Source of the DNA: Caballeronia sp. dw_19
Lineage (GTDB): Bacteria; Pseudomonadota; Gammaproteobacteria; Burkholderiales; Burkholderiaceae
Assembly: GCF_018449515.1 (NCBI RefSeq)
Contig: NZ_JAAVUQ010000004.1
Span: 124,001 to 188,000 of the forward strand
Direction of reading: 5' to 3'
DNA: 64,000 nt
The number at the start of each line of letters is the position of its first letter. Positions within the stretch are counted from its first letter, which is position 1. A program made the position numbers and the translations under genes. The notes beneath the pieces were generated by a model. That model saw nothing but the letters and a program-made list of their open reading frames with translations, did no database searches and was not told the origin of the DNA. This document shows, piece after piece, positions 45,436-53,869 of this stretch.

Positions 45436-46940
45436 AGATGAAGATTCCCTGCAAACCACTGGCCGCTGCGGCGGCCCTCCTGCTCGGCGGCTGCATGGTC
45501 GGCCCGGACTATCACCGGCCGCAAGTCAGCGTCCCTGCGACCTTCCGCGAACTGCCTGGCTGGACCCAGGCCGAGCCAAACGCCGACGGGCCCAAGGGTG
45601 CGTGGTGGACCGGCTTCAACGATCCGCTGCTTGACCAGCTCGAACCGCTGGTGGTGGTGTCCAACCAGACCGTGGCCCAGGACTATGCCAACTATCAGGA
45701 GGCGCTCGCCGAAGTGAAGGTTGCACGCTCCGGCCTGTTCCCGACGATTGGCGTGACCGGCTCGGGCACCCGGCAGCGCAGCGGCACCGGTACGGCCGGC
45801 TCAAGCGCGAGCCGCAGTTTCGGCGGCATACAGCCGGTGAACAACTCGGCCTCGCTCGAGGGCAATGTCAGTTGGGCGCCCGACCTGTGGGGCTCGGTGC
45901 GCCGTACGATTGAACAGAATGCCGCGACCGCGCAGGCCAGTGAAGCGACGCTCGCGAATGCGACGCTCTCCGAGCAGATTGCGCTCGCGACCGCCGTGAT
46001 CGAATTGCGTACCAGCGACGCCAATATCGACCTGCTGCAGCAAACGGTCAAAGCGTTCCAGCACTTCCTGGACGTGGTGTCCGACCAGGACAAGTTCGGC
46101 ACCATTGCGCCTTCCGACGTAGTGACCGCGCGCACCCAGCTCGAAACCGCGCAGTCGAGCCTGATCGCGCTCGGCGTGTCGCGCGCCCAATCCGAGCATG
46201 CCATTGCGGTACTGGTCGGCAAGAACCCCGAGGACCTGGTCATCCCGCACAGCACGGCAATGCCCACCTTGCCGGCGATTCCGGTTGGCGTTCCCTCAAC
46301 CTTGCTGCTGCGCCGGCCAGATATAGCGACGGCCGAACGCCAGATGGCGTCCGAGAATGCCGCCATCGGAGTCACGGTCGCGGCGTACTACCCGACGGTG
46401 TCGCTGTCCGCGCTGGACGGCTTCACGCAGTCGCCGTTGGGCGGCTTGCTGCACGTGGCCAATTACGTCTGGTCGCTGGGCGGCAGCGCCACTGAAACGA
46501 TCTTCGACGGCGGCGAGCGCAGCGGCGAAGTCGCGGCGGCCAAGGCGGCCTACCAGTCAGCCGTCGCCAATTACCGTGGCACCGTGCTGACCGCGTTCGA
46601 AGATGTCGAGAATGACCTGTCCGGCTTGCGTATTCTGGCCGAGCAGTCCGACGCGCTGGATGCTGCCGTGCGCGATGCAACGCACGGCTCCGAGATTGCC
46701 TTCAACGAGTATCAGGCCGGCACGGTGGACTACACCACCGTGGCGACCAGCCTGGCGACCCAGTTGAGCAATCAGCAAACCGCGTTGAACGTGCAGGAGT
46801 CGCGGCTGCTCGATGCCGCCTCGCTGATCGGCGACCTGGGCGGCGGCTGGTCGGACAGCGCACTGCACGATCCGCGGCATCCGGTGGAAGCGGCAAGTGC
46901 GGCGAGCCCGGCAAGCGAGGCGACTCAGGCAACTCAATAG
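45432..46940 (+). CDS. RND outer-membrane factor (OprM/NodT-like lipoprotein)
   Basis: A 502-residue outer-membrane channel. The start at 45432 overlaps the pump stop (ATGA); another ATG two codons on is possible. MKIPCKPLAAAAALLLGGC ends in a lipobox with Cys, followed by MVGPDYHRPQ, the NodT-family opening. Two OEP repeats are typical. It completes the tripartite efflux system. Confidence 0.94.
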   Translation: MKMKIPCKPLAAAAALLLGGCMVGPDYHRPQVSVPATFRELPGWTQAEPNADGPKGAWWTGFNDPLLDQLEPLVVVSNQTVAQDYANYQEALAEVKVARSGLFPTIGVTGSGTRQRSGTGTAGSSASRSFGGIQPVNNSASLEGNVSWAPDLWGSVRRTIEQNAATAQASEATLANATLSEQIALATAVIELRTSDANIDLLQQTVKAFQHFLDVVSDQDKFGTIAPSDVVTARTQLETAQSSLIALGVSRAQSEHAIAVLVGKNPEDLVIPHSTAMPTLPAIPVGVPSTLLLRRPDIATAERQMASENAAIGVTVAAYYPTVSLSALDGFTQSPLGGLLHVANYVWSLGGSATETIFDGGERSGEVAAAKAAYQSAVANYRGTVLTAFEDVENDLSGLRILAEQSDALDAAVRDATHGSEIAFNEYQAGTVDYTTVATSLATQLSNQQTALNVQESRLLDAASLIGDLGGGWSDSALHDPRHPVEAASAASPASEATQATQ

Positions 46941-46981
46941 CGCGTAGGGACAGGCCATGCGGGGTTCATTGGCGACGCTTC

Positions 46982-48373
46982 CTACCGATGCGTATGTCCA
47001 AGGTCCGGTTGCGCCGGCGCATTGCTGCCGGGGGCCTGTCCCGTTGCGAGCGTGTTCCCCGAGGCGGGAAAGACAATCAACATCAATACGACTCCCGCCA
47101 TCAATACGACTGCAAGGCCGATCAGCCCGAACTCCGCGCTTCCCGTCTGCATCTTGGTCCAGCCCACGAATGCCGGGCTCACGAAGCCGCCCGTGCCACC
47201 GAGACTCGTAATCATCGCAATCCCGCCTGCCGCCGACGAGCGTGGCAGGAACGTATGCGGGATCGTCCAGAACACGACAAAGCAGCCATACGATGCCGCT
47301 GCCGCCAGCGCAAGCAGGCACACGCCCATCGTGACGTTATGGCCGGCGGCAGGCAGTAACGCGAAGGCGAGCGCCGTCACCGCGGCGCTGCCCGCCACAT
47401 GCCAGCGGCGCTCCATCATCCGGTCGGAACTCGCCCCAACAACGTATGTCCCGATCGCCGCCGCGATGAACACGAGCGCCGACAGCAATCCGACATCGAG
47501 CACGTTGGCGACGCCCAGATCACGAATAATGGTCGGCGCCCAGAAGCCGATCGCATTGAACGGCATCATCACCGCGAAGTAGACGAGCGCCGCGAGATAG
47601 ACGCGCGGATTGGCGAGCGCGCCACGCAGGCCGTCGAGATGACCCGAGTGTTTCGACGTTTCGTCGGCGAGGAGTTCGCGCGAGATCAACGCCTTCTCGC
47701 GGTCGCTGAGCCAGCGGACGTCCGCAGGCGAATCGCCGAGAAAGAAGAACGCGAAGATGCCGAGCGTGACAGCGGGCACGCCTTCCAGAAGGAAGAGCCA
47801 CTGCCAGCCGGGCAAGCCGCCCACCCCTGCCAGCCGCGTCATGATGAACCCCGACATCGGGCCACCAACGATCCCGGCCACGGCGGTGGCCATCATCAGG
47901 AATGCGATCACGCGCGCGCGTCGGGCGCCGGGAAACCAGCAGCCCAGATAGAATATGATCCCCGGAAAGAAGCCCGCTTCGGTGACGCCCAGCAGAAACC
48001 GCATGGCGTAGAACTGCGTCGGTGTACGAACGAACATCATCAGGCTTGACGCGAGGCCCCACGCGAACATGATGCGCAAGAGCGTGCGTCGCGCGCCGAC
48101 GCGTTGCATCCAGAGATTGCTCGGCACCTCGAAAAGCACGTAGCCGATAAAGAAAAGGCCGGCGCCCAGGCCGTACGTCGACTCTGAAAACCCGAGGTCA
48201 TGCATGAACTGCAGCTTGGCGAAGCTGATGTTCACACGGTCGATATAGCTGATCACGTAGCAGAGAAAAAGCAGCGGAATCAGCCGGAAAAACACCTTGC
48301 GATAAGTGCGCTCGACTTCGTCGGGCGTAGTGTCGCCCGAGGTCGCTGCGCCGGGTTGCGGTTGGTTATTCAT
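46982..48373 (-). CDS. MFS transporter, anion:cation symporter (ACS) family
   Basis: A 463-residue 12-helix permease. The ATG at 48373 starts MNNQPQPGAATSGD; the reading frame is open much further upstream but that part has no helices. FFRLIPLLFLCYVISYIDRVNISFAK is the ACS opening (position near residue 28), and the WQWLFLLEGVPAVTLGI motif is in the loop 4-5 region. This family imports aromatic or sugar acids such as phthalate, tartrate or glucarate. It is the third gene in a leftward set after an acyl-CoA dehydrogenase and an acyl-CoA synthetase, so a carboxylic acid is the likely substrate. Confidence 0.92.
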   Translation of the reverse strand: MNNQPQPGAATSGDTTPDEVERTYRKVFFRLIPLLFLCYVISYIDRVNISFAKLQFMHDLGFSESTYGLGAGLFFIGYVLFEVPSNLWMQRVGARRTLLRIMFAWGLASSLMMFVRTPTQFYAMRFLLGVTEAGFFPGIIFYLGCWFPGARRARVIAFLMMATAVAGIVGGPMSGFIMTRLAGVGGLPGWQWLFLLEGVPAVTLGIFAFFFLGDSPADVRWLSDREKALISRELLADETSKHSGHLDGLRGALANPRVYLAALVYFAVMMPFNAIGFWAPTIIRDLGVANVLDVGLLSALVFIAAAIGTYVVGASSDRMMERRWHVAGSAAVTALAFALLPAAGHNVTMGVCLLALAAAASYGCFVVFWTIPHTFLPRSSAAGGIAMITSLGGTGGFVSPAFVGWTKMQTGSAEFGLIGLAVVLMAGVVLMLIVFPASGNTLATGQAPGSNAPAQPDLGHTHR

Positions 48374-48462
48374 GATGGTCTCGCGAAGAATGCGAACTGA
48401 CTTGGACGTCGCGGTGTACCGGCGACGTCCGGTTTCAAAGCGGTCAGGCAAGCCCCGCGACA

Positions 48463-50667
48463 CTATCCGTCGACGACAGCGTGAGCGTTTTTCTGAACCT
48501 CGTCCACAACCGCCTCGCGCTTCAGTAGGCAGCGCGCAAGGGCATCGCCCGCGCGCACGCCCTTGCCCGCAGGCAGGACGAAAAGCGGATTGATGTCGAA
48601 CTCCTTCAGGCCCGGTTCGAGGTCGAGCGCCATTGCGGACATTGCAACAATTGCGTCCGCCAGCGCATCGATATCGCCCGGCGGTTTGCCGCGCGCGCCG
48701 TTGAGTATTGTGTATACACGCAGTTCGCGGATCATCGCATGCGCGTCGGCGTGCGAGACCGGCGCGAGGCGCCACGCCACGTCCTTCAGCACCTCGGCGT
48801 AGATCCCGCCGAGTCCGCACATCACGGCCGGTCCGAACGATGGATCGTTCTCAATGCCGACGATCATCTCCACCGCATCGCGGATCTCTTCCTGCACGAG
48901 CACGCCGTCGATCCTCGCGCCGGGAACATGGCGCCGCGCGTTTGCAACGATTTCGTCGAACGCGGCCATCAGCATTGCCTCATCGCGAATGCCGACGCGC
49001 ACCGCGCCCGCTTCGGTCTTGTGCGGGATGTCGGGCGACTGGACCTTGATGACAAGCGGAAAGCCGATCGAGCGCGCGATCGACCGCGCTTCATCGCGGT
49101 TGATCGCCAGCGCGCCCTTGGGGGTATCGATGCCATAGTGCGCGAGGAGCGCCTGCGCTGTGTGCTCCGTCAGATTACCCGAGCTCTCGGCGAGCAACGC
49201 GTGCGCTTGCCTGACATGACGACGCAAAGGCGCCGGTGCGAGTCGTGCTGCCTCCCGGGCGCGGCGTGCTTGTGCATAGTTTGAGAGCACCGCGAACGCG
49301 CGCCCGCAGCGCACGGGCGTTGCATAGAGCGGCACGCCGCTCTGCTCGATCACGTCGTACGCTTCGCTCGCCATATCGCGGCGCGCATTCCAGGCGAGCA
49401 TCATCGGCTTGTCGGTCGCGCGGTAGACACGCTGAATCGCTTCAGCCATCGCGAGCGCGACCTCGCCGCTCGCAGCCGCCGCCATGATCGCGATCGAGTC
49501 GATGCCGGGATCGTCGGCGATGATCTGCAAGGCATCGGCAAATATCTTTGGTTCGGCAAGGATGCCCGCGGTCAGGTCAACGGGATTATTCAGTGATGCG
49601 AATGATGGTACGATAGGCTCGAGCGCGGCAAGCGTCTGCGCAGACAGCGGCGGAAGCGTCATGCCCCGTTCGCTGCACGCATCGGTGATCAGGATGCCGG
49701 CGCCGCCCGAGAGCGTGACGACGGCGATCCGGTTACCGCCCGGAAGGCGTTTCGCCTCGAACGCCTTCGCGTAGTCGCCGAGATCGGCCACGTCGGTGAC
49801 TTCGATCACGCCCGTCTGACGGAACGCGGTGCGATACAGCGTCGAGGCGCCGCCGAGATTCGCCGTGTGCGAAGCGGCCGCCTTGGCGCCATCGGTGGTA
49901 TTGCCGACCTTCCACGCGAGCAGTGGCTTGCCGGCATCGAGCGCGCGGGTCGCGACTTCGACAAGCCGCCGCGCATCCTTCAACCCTTCGATATACGTAG
50001 CAATCAGCGACGTTTTCGTATCGTCGATGCAGGCGTCGACGAGGTCGAGCAAGCTCACGTCGGCTTCGTTGCCGGTCGTAATGAAATGCCGCAAGCCGAT
50101 GCCGAGTTCGTCCGCCATGAGCAACAGCGCGCAGCCGAACCCGCCGCTCTGCGAGATCAATGAGAGGCCGCCGGGCCGGTAATCGACGCCAAACGGCGCA
50201 CCGAAACCCGCGTAAACACCCGTGTCCGTGCTGACGAGACCCTGACAATTCGGTCCAATGATTCGAAGGCAAAAAGCCTTCGCAATCGCCGTGCATTCAC
50301 GTTGCAATGCAGCGCCCGCTTCTCCCGCCTCCGCGAAGCCCGAGCTATAGACGATCGCGTAGCGGATGCCTTTCTCGCCGCACTGGCGCAACATGTCCGG
50401 CACGCGCCGCGCGGCGACGAGGATCAGCGCGAGATCGGGAGCGGCGGGCAGACTTTCAATGCTCGCGTAACACGCGACCCCTGCGACTTCAGCGTATTTG
50501 GGGTTCACCGGATACAGCGCGCCTTGATAGCCGTGCTGCATGAGAAAGCGCATCGGCTGGCCGCTGATCGACTTAGGATCGTTCGATGCACCGATGATCG
50601 CGATCGACCGCGGACTGACCAGCCGTTCGATATCGAGCGCGCATGGTGACTTCATGGCGGCGCTCAT
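48463..50667 (-). CDS. ADP-forming acyl-CoA synthetase (fused alpha-beta)
   Basis: A 734-residue protein. An N-terminal CoA-binding Rossmann domain (SIAIIGASNDPKSISGQPM), succinyl-CoA-ligase-like domains with active-site His in SHTANLGG, and a C-terminal ATP-grasp domain (from about residue 500) are fused, as in NDP-forming acetyl-CoA synthetases and related proteins that make acyl-CoA from acid, CoA and ATP. The acyl group is unknown. It overlaps the acyl-CoA dehydrogenase stop/start by 4 bp (ATGA) and so works with it. Confidence 0.92.
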   Translation of the reverse strand: MSAAMKSPCALDIERLVSPRSIAIIGASNDPKSISGQPMRFLMQHGYQGALYPVNPKYAEVAGVACYASIESLPAAPDLALILVAARRVPDMLRQCGEKGIRYAIVYSSGFAEAGEAGAALQRECTAIAKAFCLRIIGPNCQGLVSTDTGVYAGFGAPFGVDYRPGGLSLISQSGGFGCALLLMADELGIGLRHFITTGNEADVSLLDLVDACIDDTKTSLIATYIEGLKDARRLVEVATRALDAGKPLLAWKVGNTTDGAKAAASHTANLGGASTLYRTAFRQTGVIEVTDVADLGDYAKAFEAKRLPGGNRIAVVTLSGGAGILITDACSERGMTLPPLSAQTLAALEPIVPSFASLNNPVDLTAGILAEPKIFADALQIIADDPGIDSIAIMAAAASGEVALAMAEAIQRVYRATDKPMMLAWNARRDMASEAYDVIEQSGVPLYATPVRCGRAFAVLSNYAQARRAREAARLAPAPLRRHVRQAHALLAESSGNLTEHTAQALLAHYGIDTPKGALAINRDEARSIARSIGFPLVIKVQSPDIPHKTEAGAVRVGIRDEAMLMAAFDEIVANARRHVPGARIDGVLVQEEIRDAVEMIVGIENDPSFGPAVMCGLGGIYAEVLKDVAWRLAPVSHADAHAMIRELRVYTILNGARGKPPGDIDALADAIVAMSAMALDLEPGLKEFDINPLFVLPAGKGVRAGDALARCLLKREAVVDEVQKNAHAVVDG

Positions 50668-51899
50668 GCGGCACGCGCAGCGGTCGTGCCGACGCTGTCC
50701 TTCGCCCGTGTTTCTTCAGCCAGCGCTTCTTTCGCCTGTGCCGCGCGCCGCAACGTAATCTTCGCGATGTTCAACTGATGGATCTGCGTGGTGCCTTCGT
50801 AGATACGAAATGCGCGGACATCGCGATAGAACCGTTCCACTGTATTGCCCGCGAGATAACCGCGTCCGCCGAGCATCTGCACGGCCCGGTCCGCGACCCG
50901 CCCGCACATTTCGGAGGCGAACATCTTGCACATTGATGCTTCCAGCGCGACGTCCTCGCCGGCATCGCGTTTGCGCGCAGTATCGAGAATCATCGAACGG
51001 GCGGCGTAGATCTCCGTCTGGCACTCGGCGATCAATGCCTGCACGAGTTGGAAGTCCGAGACCGGCAGGCCGAACTGCTCGCGAGTGGACGTATAAGCGA
51101 CCGCTTCGTCGAGCATGCGGATAGCGGGCCCCGTGCACAGCGCGGCGAGATGGATGCGCTGCTTGTTCAGCACTTTCATTGTCGTGCGAAATCCCTGCCC
51201 TTCCTTTGCGCCGATCAGGTTCGCTGCTGGGACGCGGCACGCTTTGAAATGCACGTCGCCGACGGGAGAACCGGCCTGCCCCATCTTCTGATACGGCTCG
51301 CTTGTCGAGAGGCCGGGCGTGCCGCGCTCGACCAGGAACGCGGAGATGCCGCCTGCGCCCGGGATTGACGGATCGGTACGGGCCATGACCGTGAAGAGGT
51401 CGGCAATGGGCGCATTCGTGATGAAACACTTGGCTCCGTCGAGTACATAGTGGTCGCCGTCGCGCCGAGCGGTTGTCTTTAGCGCGGTCGCGTCGGACCC
51501 GGCATCCGGTTCGGTCAGCGCGAACGCGCCGGTCATCAGACCCGATGCGAGGAGCGGCAGGTAACGCTGCTTTTGCTCGTCGGTACCGTCCGCGACAAGC
51601 GCCTCGGAGCCAATGCCCGTGTTCGTTCCGACGCGCGCGCGAAACGCCACCGACGCTTGTGAAAGCGCGAACGCACCGCGAACAAGTTGTTCTGTCGACA
51701 AGCCCGCGCCGCCGAAATCACGTGGGATGCTCCAGCCAAAGTAGCCGAGGCCGCGCATCCGCTCGACGAGATCCGCGGGGACCTGATCCGCCTGCTCTAT
51801 CTCGTTCTCGCGTGGAATCGCCTCTTCCCGCACGAAGCGCGCTACGTCGGCGAGTAATGCATCGAATTCGCCGTCGAATTCAAGTATTTGTCTGCTCAT
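50664..51899 (-). CDS. Acyl-CoA dehydrogenase
   Basis: A 411-residue flavoprotein that oxidises an acyl-CoA to the trans-2-enoyl-CoA with ETF as acceptor. Signatures FALTEPDAGSDATALKT and the C-terminal QMLGGRGYL with RIYEGTTQIH are intact; the Glu of EGTT is the catalytic base of the short-chain group. The ATG at 51899 has GGAGACA just ahead; an in-frame ATG five codons earlier is possible. It starts the leftward catabolic set, divergent from an IclR gene. Confidence 0.93.
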   Translation of the reverse strand: MSRQILEFDGEFDALLADVARFVREEAIPRENEIEQADQVPADLVERMRGLGYFGWSIPRDFGGAGLSTEQLVRGAFALSQASVAFRARVGTNTGIGSEALVADGTDEQKQRYLPLLASGLMTGAFALTEPDAGSDATALKTTARRDGDHYVLDGAKCFITNAPIADLFTVMARTDPSIPGAGGISAFLVERGTPGLSTSEPYQKMGQAGSPVGDVHFKACRVPAANLIGAKEGQGFRTTMKVLNKQRIHLAALCTGPAIRMLDEAVAYTSTREQFGLPVSDFQLVQALIAECQTEIYAARSMILDTARKRDAGEDVALEASMCKMFASEMCGRVADRAVQMLGGRGYLAGNTVERFYRDVRAFRIYEGTTQIHQLNIAKITLRRAAQAKEALAEETRAKDSVGTTAARAA

Positions 51900-52038
51900 T
51901 GCTGTCTCCGTCATGTATTCGCTTATGGCTTCACTATCGAACTTTCCGAACTAAAAGGCGCTTGGTGTTCGACTATGCTGAACAGAGTTTGGATATGCGG
52001 AACACGGGGAGCAAAATGGGGGAATTGGAGGAGACGCC

Positions 52039-52887
52039 ATGGGACGCACTAACATGCCGGACACGGCCACGATCGCGAGCGATTATCTGGAGTCGAAGGC
52101 GCGCTACGTGCCCGATGAATTCGATGGCGACCGGCAATTCGCCACTACGCTCGCACGCGGCCTAGACATACTGCATACCTTTACGCCGCGCGATTCCCAG
52201 CTCGGCAACGCTGAGCTCGCCGCGCGCACCGGCATGAGCAAGGCCACGATTTCACGGTTCACGTACACGTTGACGAGGCTCGGCTACCTGCGCGTGAACC
52301 GGATGAACAACAAGTTTCAACTCGGGTCGGCCGTGCTATCGCTTGGCTATCCGCTGCTCGCGAGTCTCGCCGTGCGGCAGATCGCGCGACCCTCGATGAA
52401 GGAGCTGGCGGACCATATCCGCGGTTCGGTGTCGCTTGGCATGCGCGACCGGCTGAACGTGGTGTATCTGGAAAGCAGCCGCAGCAACACGCCGCTTGGC
52501 TTGCCCGCGGACATCGGTTTGAGCTATCCGATCGTTCGTACCGCCATGGGCCGTGCGCTTCTCGCGGCGCTGCCGAGCGAACGGCGCGAGGCGCTATTGA
52601 ATGAGATCTCGGTCAAGACACCCGATGAATGGAACACGTTCGGGAAACGCGTGCTGCAGAGCATCGATTATTTTCATGAGCGCGGCTTTTGCGTGTCGTA
52701 CGGCGATCTGCGACGTGAAGTACATGCCGTCGCGGTGCCGATGAGGCCGGCGGCCGATGGCGAGATCCTCGTGTTCAACTGCGGCGTGCCTTCGTATCTG
52801 CTCAAGGACGGACAGCTGGAACGAGACGTCGGGCCGCGGTTGTTGTCTATGGTGCGTAGCGTCGAAGGCGCGATGGGGATTTATTAG
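52039..52887 (+). CDS. IclR-family transcriptional regulator
   Basis: A 282-residue protein. An unusual N-terminal extension of about 30 residues precedes the winged HTH (LARGLDILHTF to AARTGMSKATISRFTYTLTRLGYL); the C-terminal effector domain follows (LNVVYLESSRSNTPLGL, with AMGRALLAALP). GGAGGAG precedes the ATG by 7 bp. It diverges from the acyl-CoA dehydrogenase and probably controls the set of three catabolic genes by sensing their substrate. Confidence 0.93.
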   Translation: MGRTNMPDTATIASDYLESKARYVPDEFDGDRQFATTLARGLDILHTFTPRDSQLGNAELAARTGMSKATISRFTYTLTRLGYLRVNRMNNKFQLGSAVLSLGYPLLASLAVRQIARPSMKELADHIRGSVSLGMRDRLNVVYLESSRSNTPLGLPADIGLSYPIVRTAMGRALLAALPSERREALLNEISVKTPDEWNTFGKRVLQSIDYFHERGFCVSYGDLRREVHAVAVPMRPAADGEILVFNCGVPSYLLKDGQLERDVGPRLLSMVRSVEGAMGIY

Positions 52888-52909
52888 GGCGACGGGCCAG
52901 CGAGAAGAT

Positions 52910-53147
52910 TGGGCGCGGCCGGTCCGTTGGTCGTCCATGACGCCGCGAAATGGCTTGTGCGCAATAAACCTCGATCCGGTAGCCCATCAGGGTCGACGAC
53001 GTATGCAGCGCAATAGTTGGCACCGTAACTGGTGCGCAATCCTGGCTTGCCGGTGTCGCGCCCGCCAGCGCCGAGCGCGGCTGCGTGAAAAACATCGACA
53101 TCTTCTCGCGCCAGAGTGCTGAAGCAGAACCGGCGAATATAAGTCAC
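52910..53147 (-). pseudogene. Truncated, frameshifted VOC/glyoxalase-fold gene
   Basis: The minus-strand frame REDVDVFHAAALGAGGRDTG, then GANYCAAYVVDPDG, is the conserved C-terminal half of a VOC (glyoxalase/bleomycin-resistance) protein. The normal continuation YRIEVYCAQAI appears in a different frame immediately after DPDG, so a frameshift has broken it. The N-terminal half is missing; the brnTA genes sit exactly at the break. A relic. Confidence 0.75.
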
Positions 53148-53148
53148 G

Positions 53149-53415
53149 TTAGAGCTCGTGCTCCATCAGGTACGTGCGCAGCGCATCGTTCATGCGTGTT
53201 TGCCACCCGTCGCCCTTGGCCCTGAACCGCTCGATAATGTCGGCGTCGTACCGGCTGGTTACAAGCACCTTCGGGCTGTCTTTGGGTGGACGGCCCATGC
53301 GCTTCTTTTCCACCAGTTCCGAAAATGGCCGCATCGCCTTGATGTTGGCGCTCGGCACTTCGGCGGAATCAAACTCATGTTCGATTTCTGCAGGGGTCTT
53401 TTCACGCTTGCTCAT
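53149..53415 (-). CDS. brnA: BrnA-family antitoxin (ribbon-helix-helix)
   Basis: An 88-residue antitoxin. The C-terminal part with GRPPKDSPKVLVTSRYDADIIERFRAKG and GWQTRMNDALRTYL is typical of BrnA, which binds BrnT and autorepresses the operon. It is the second gene and overlaps brnT by 14 bp, so translation is coupled. Toxin first, antitoxin second is the usual brn order. Confidence 0.92.
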   Translation of the reverse strand: MSKREKTPAEIEHEFDSAEVPSANIKAMRPFSELVEKKRMGRPPKDSPKVLVTSRYDADIIERFRAKGDGWQTRMNDALRTYLMEHEL

Positions 53416-53671
53416 AGTCTCTCACCTCTCTGGCGTTTGCTTTGCGCAGGCTAATGACGCGCATGGTTTCATCTCGGAACGTGAACGCGACCATATGGAG
53501 CCGGCCACCAATGTAACCAAAGCCGCGATAGCGTTCCTCACCGTAGTTAAACCGAGTATCGACTTCGTACCGCAGGTTATCCCAATCGAAGCGGCATGCG
53601 TCGGCGAGCGAAATTCCGTCGTGCCCTTCCTTGTTGATGGCATCTTTTGCCGGGTCGAATGTGATTTCCAT
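53402..53671 (-). CDS. brnT: BrnT-family toxin (RelE-fold ribonuclease)
   Basis: An 89-residue toxin with the BrnT opening MEITFDPAKDAINKEGHDGIS and the core RYEVDTRFNYGEERYRGFGYI, then RVISLRKANAREVRDYE. BrnT folds like RelE and cleaves RNA until bound by BrnA. The start ATG coincides with the expected transcription start of a strong sigma-70 promoter, so the mRNA could be leaderless. Confidence 0.92.
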   Translation of the reverse strand: MEITFDPAKDAINKEGHDGISLADACRFDWDNLRYEVDTRFNYGEERYRGFGYIGGRLHMVAFTFRDETMRVISLRKANAREVRDYEQA

Positions 53672-53677
53672 TTAGAT

Positions 53678-53706
53678 ATTGTAGTAACAGAAAGTCTCGA
53701 TTTCAA
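53678..53706 (-). promoter_or_regulatory. Sigma-70 promoter of brnTA
   Basis: On the minus strand TTGAAA (53701-53706), 17 bp spacer, TACAAT (53678-53683). The -10 ends 6 bp before the brnT ATG, which leaves no room for a ribosome site. Confidence 0.75.
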
Positions 53707-53729
53707 CGACTTTTTGTAATAGCAGAAAA
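53679..53729. repeat. Direct repeats TTGTARTARCAGAAAR around the brn promoter
   Basis: 16-bp repeats at 53679-53694 and 53714-53729, 35 bp apart, differing at three bases. They flank the -35 element and overlap the -10, so they are candidate BrnA operator sites. Confidence 0.5.
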
Positions 53730-53869
53730 CTCACTGCCGAGTTGCGCCGTATTGCATATAAACGTTGCGTCACAACCTCGTTTTCACGCGTCAAAATGGG
53801 TGATTTTTACAATCACTGGTTCGGCTCAAGCTTTGGCACCGGCGTGGTTTATGTGACTTGATTCTCGGG

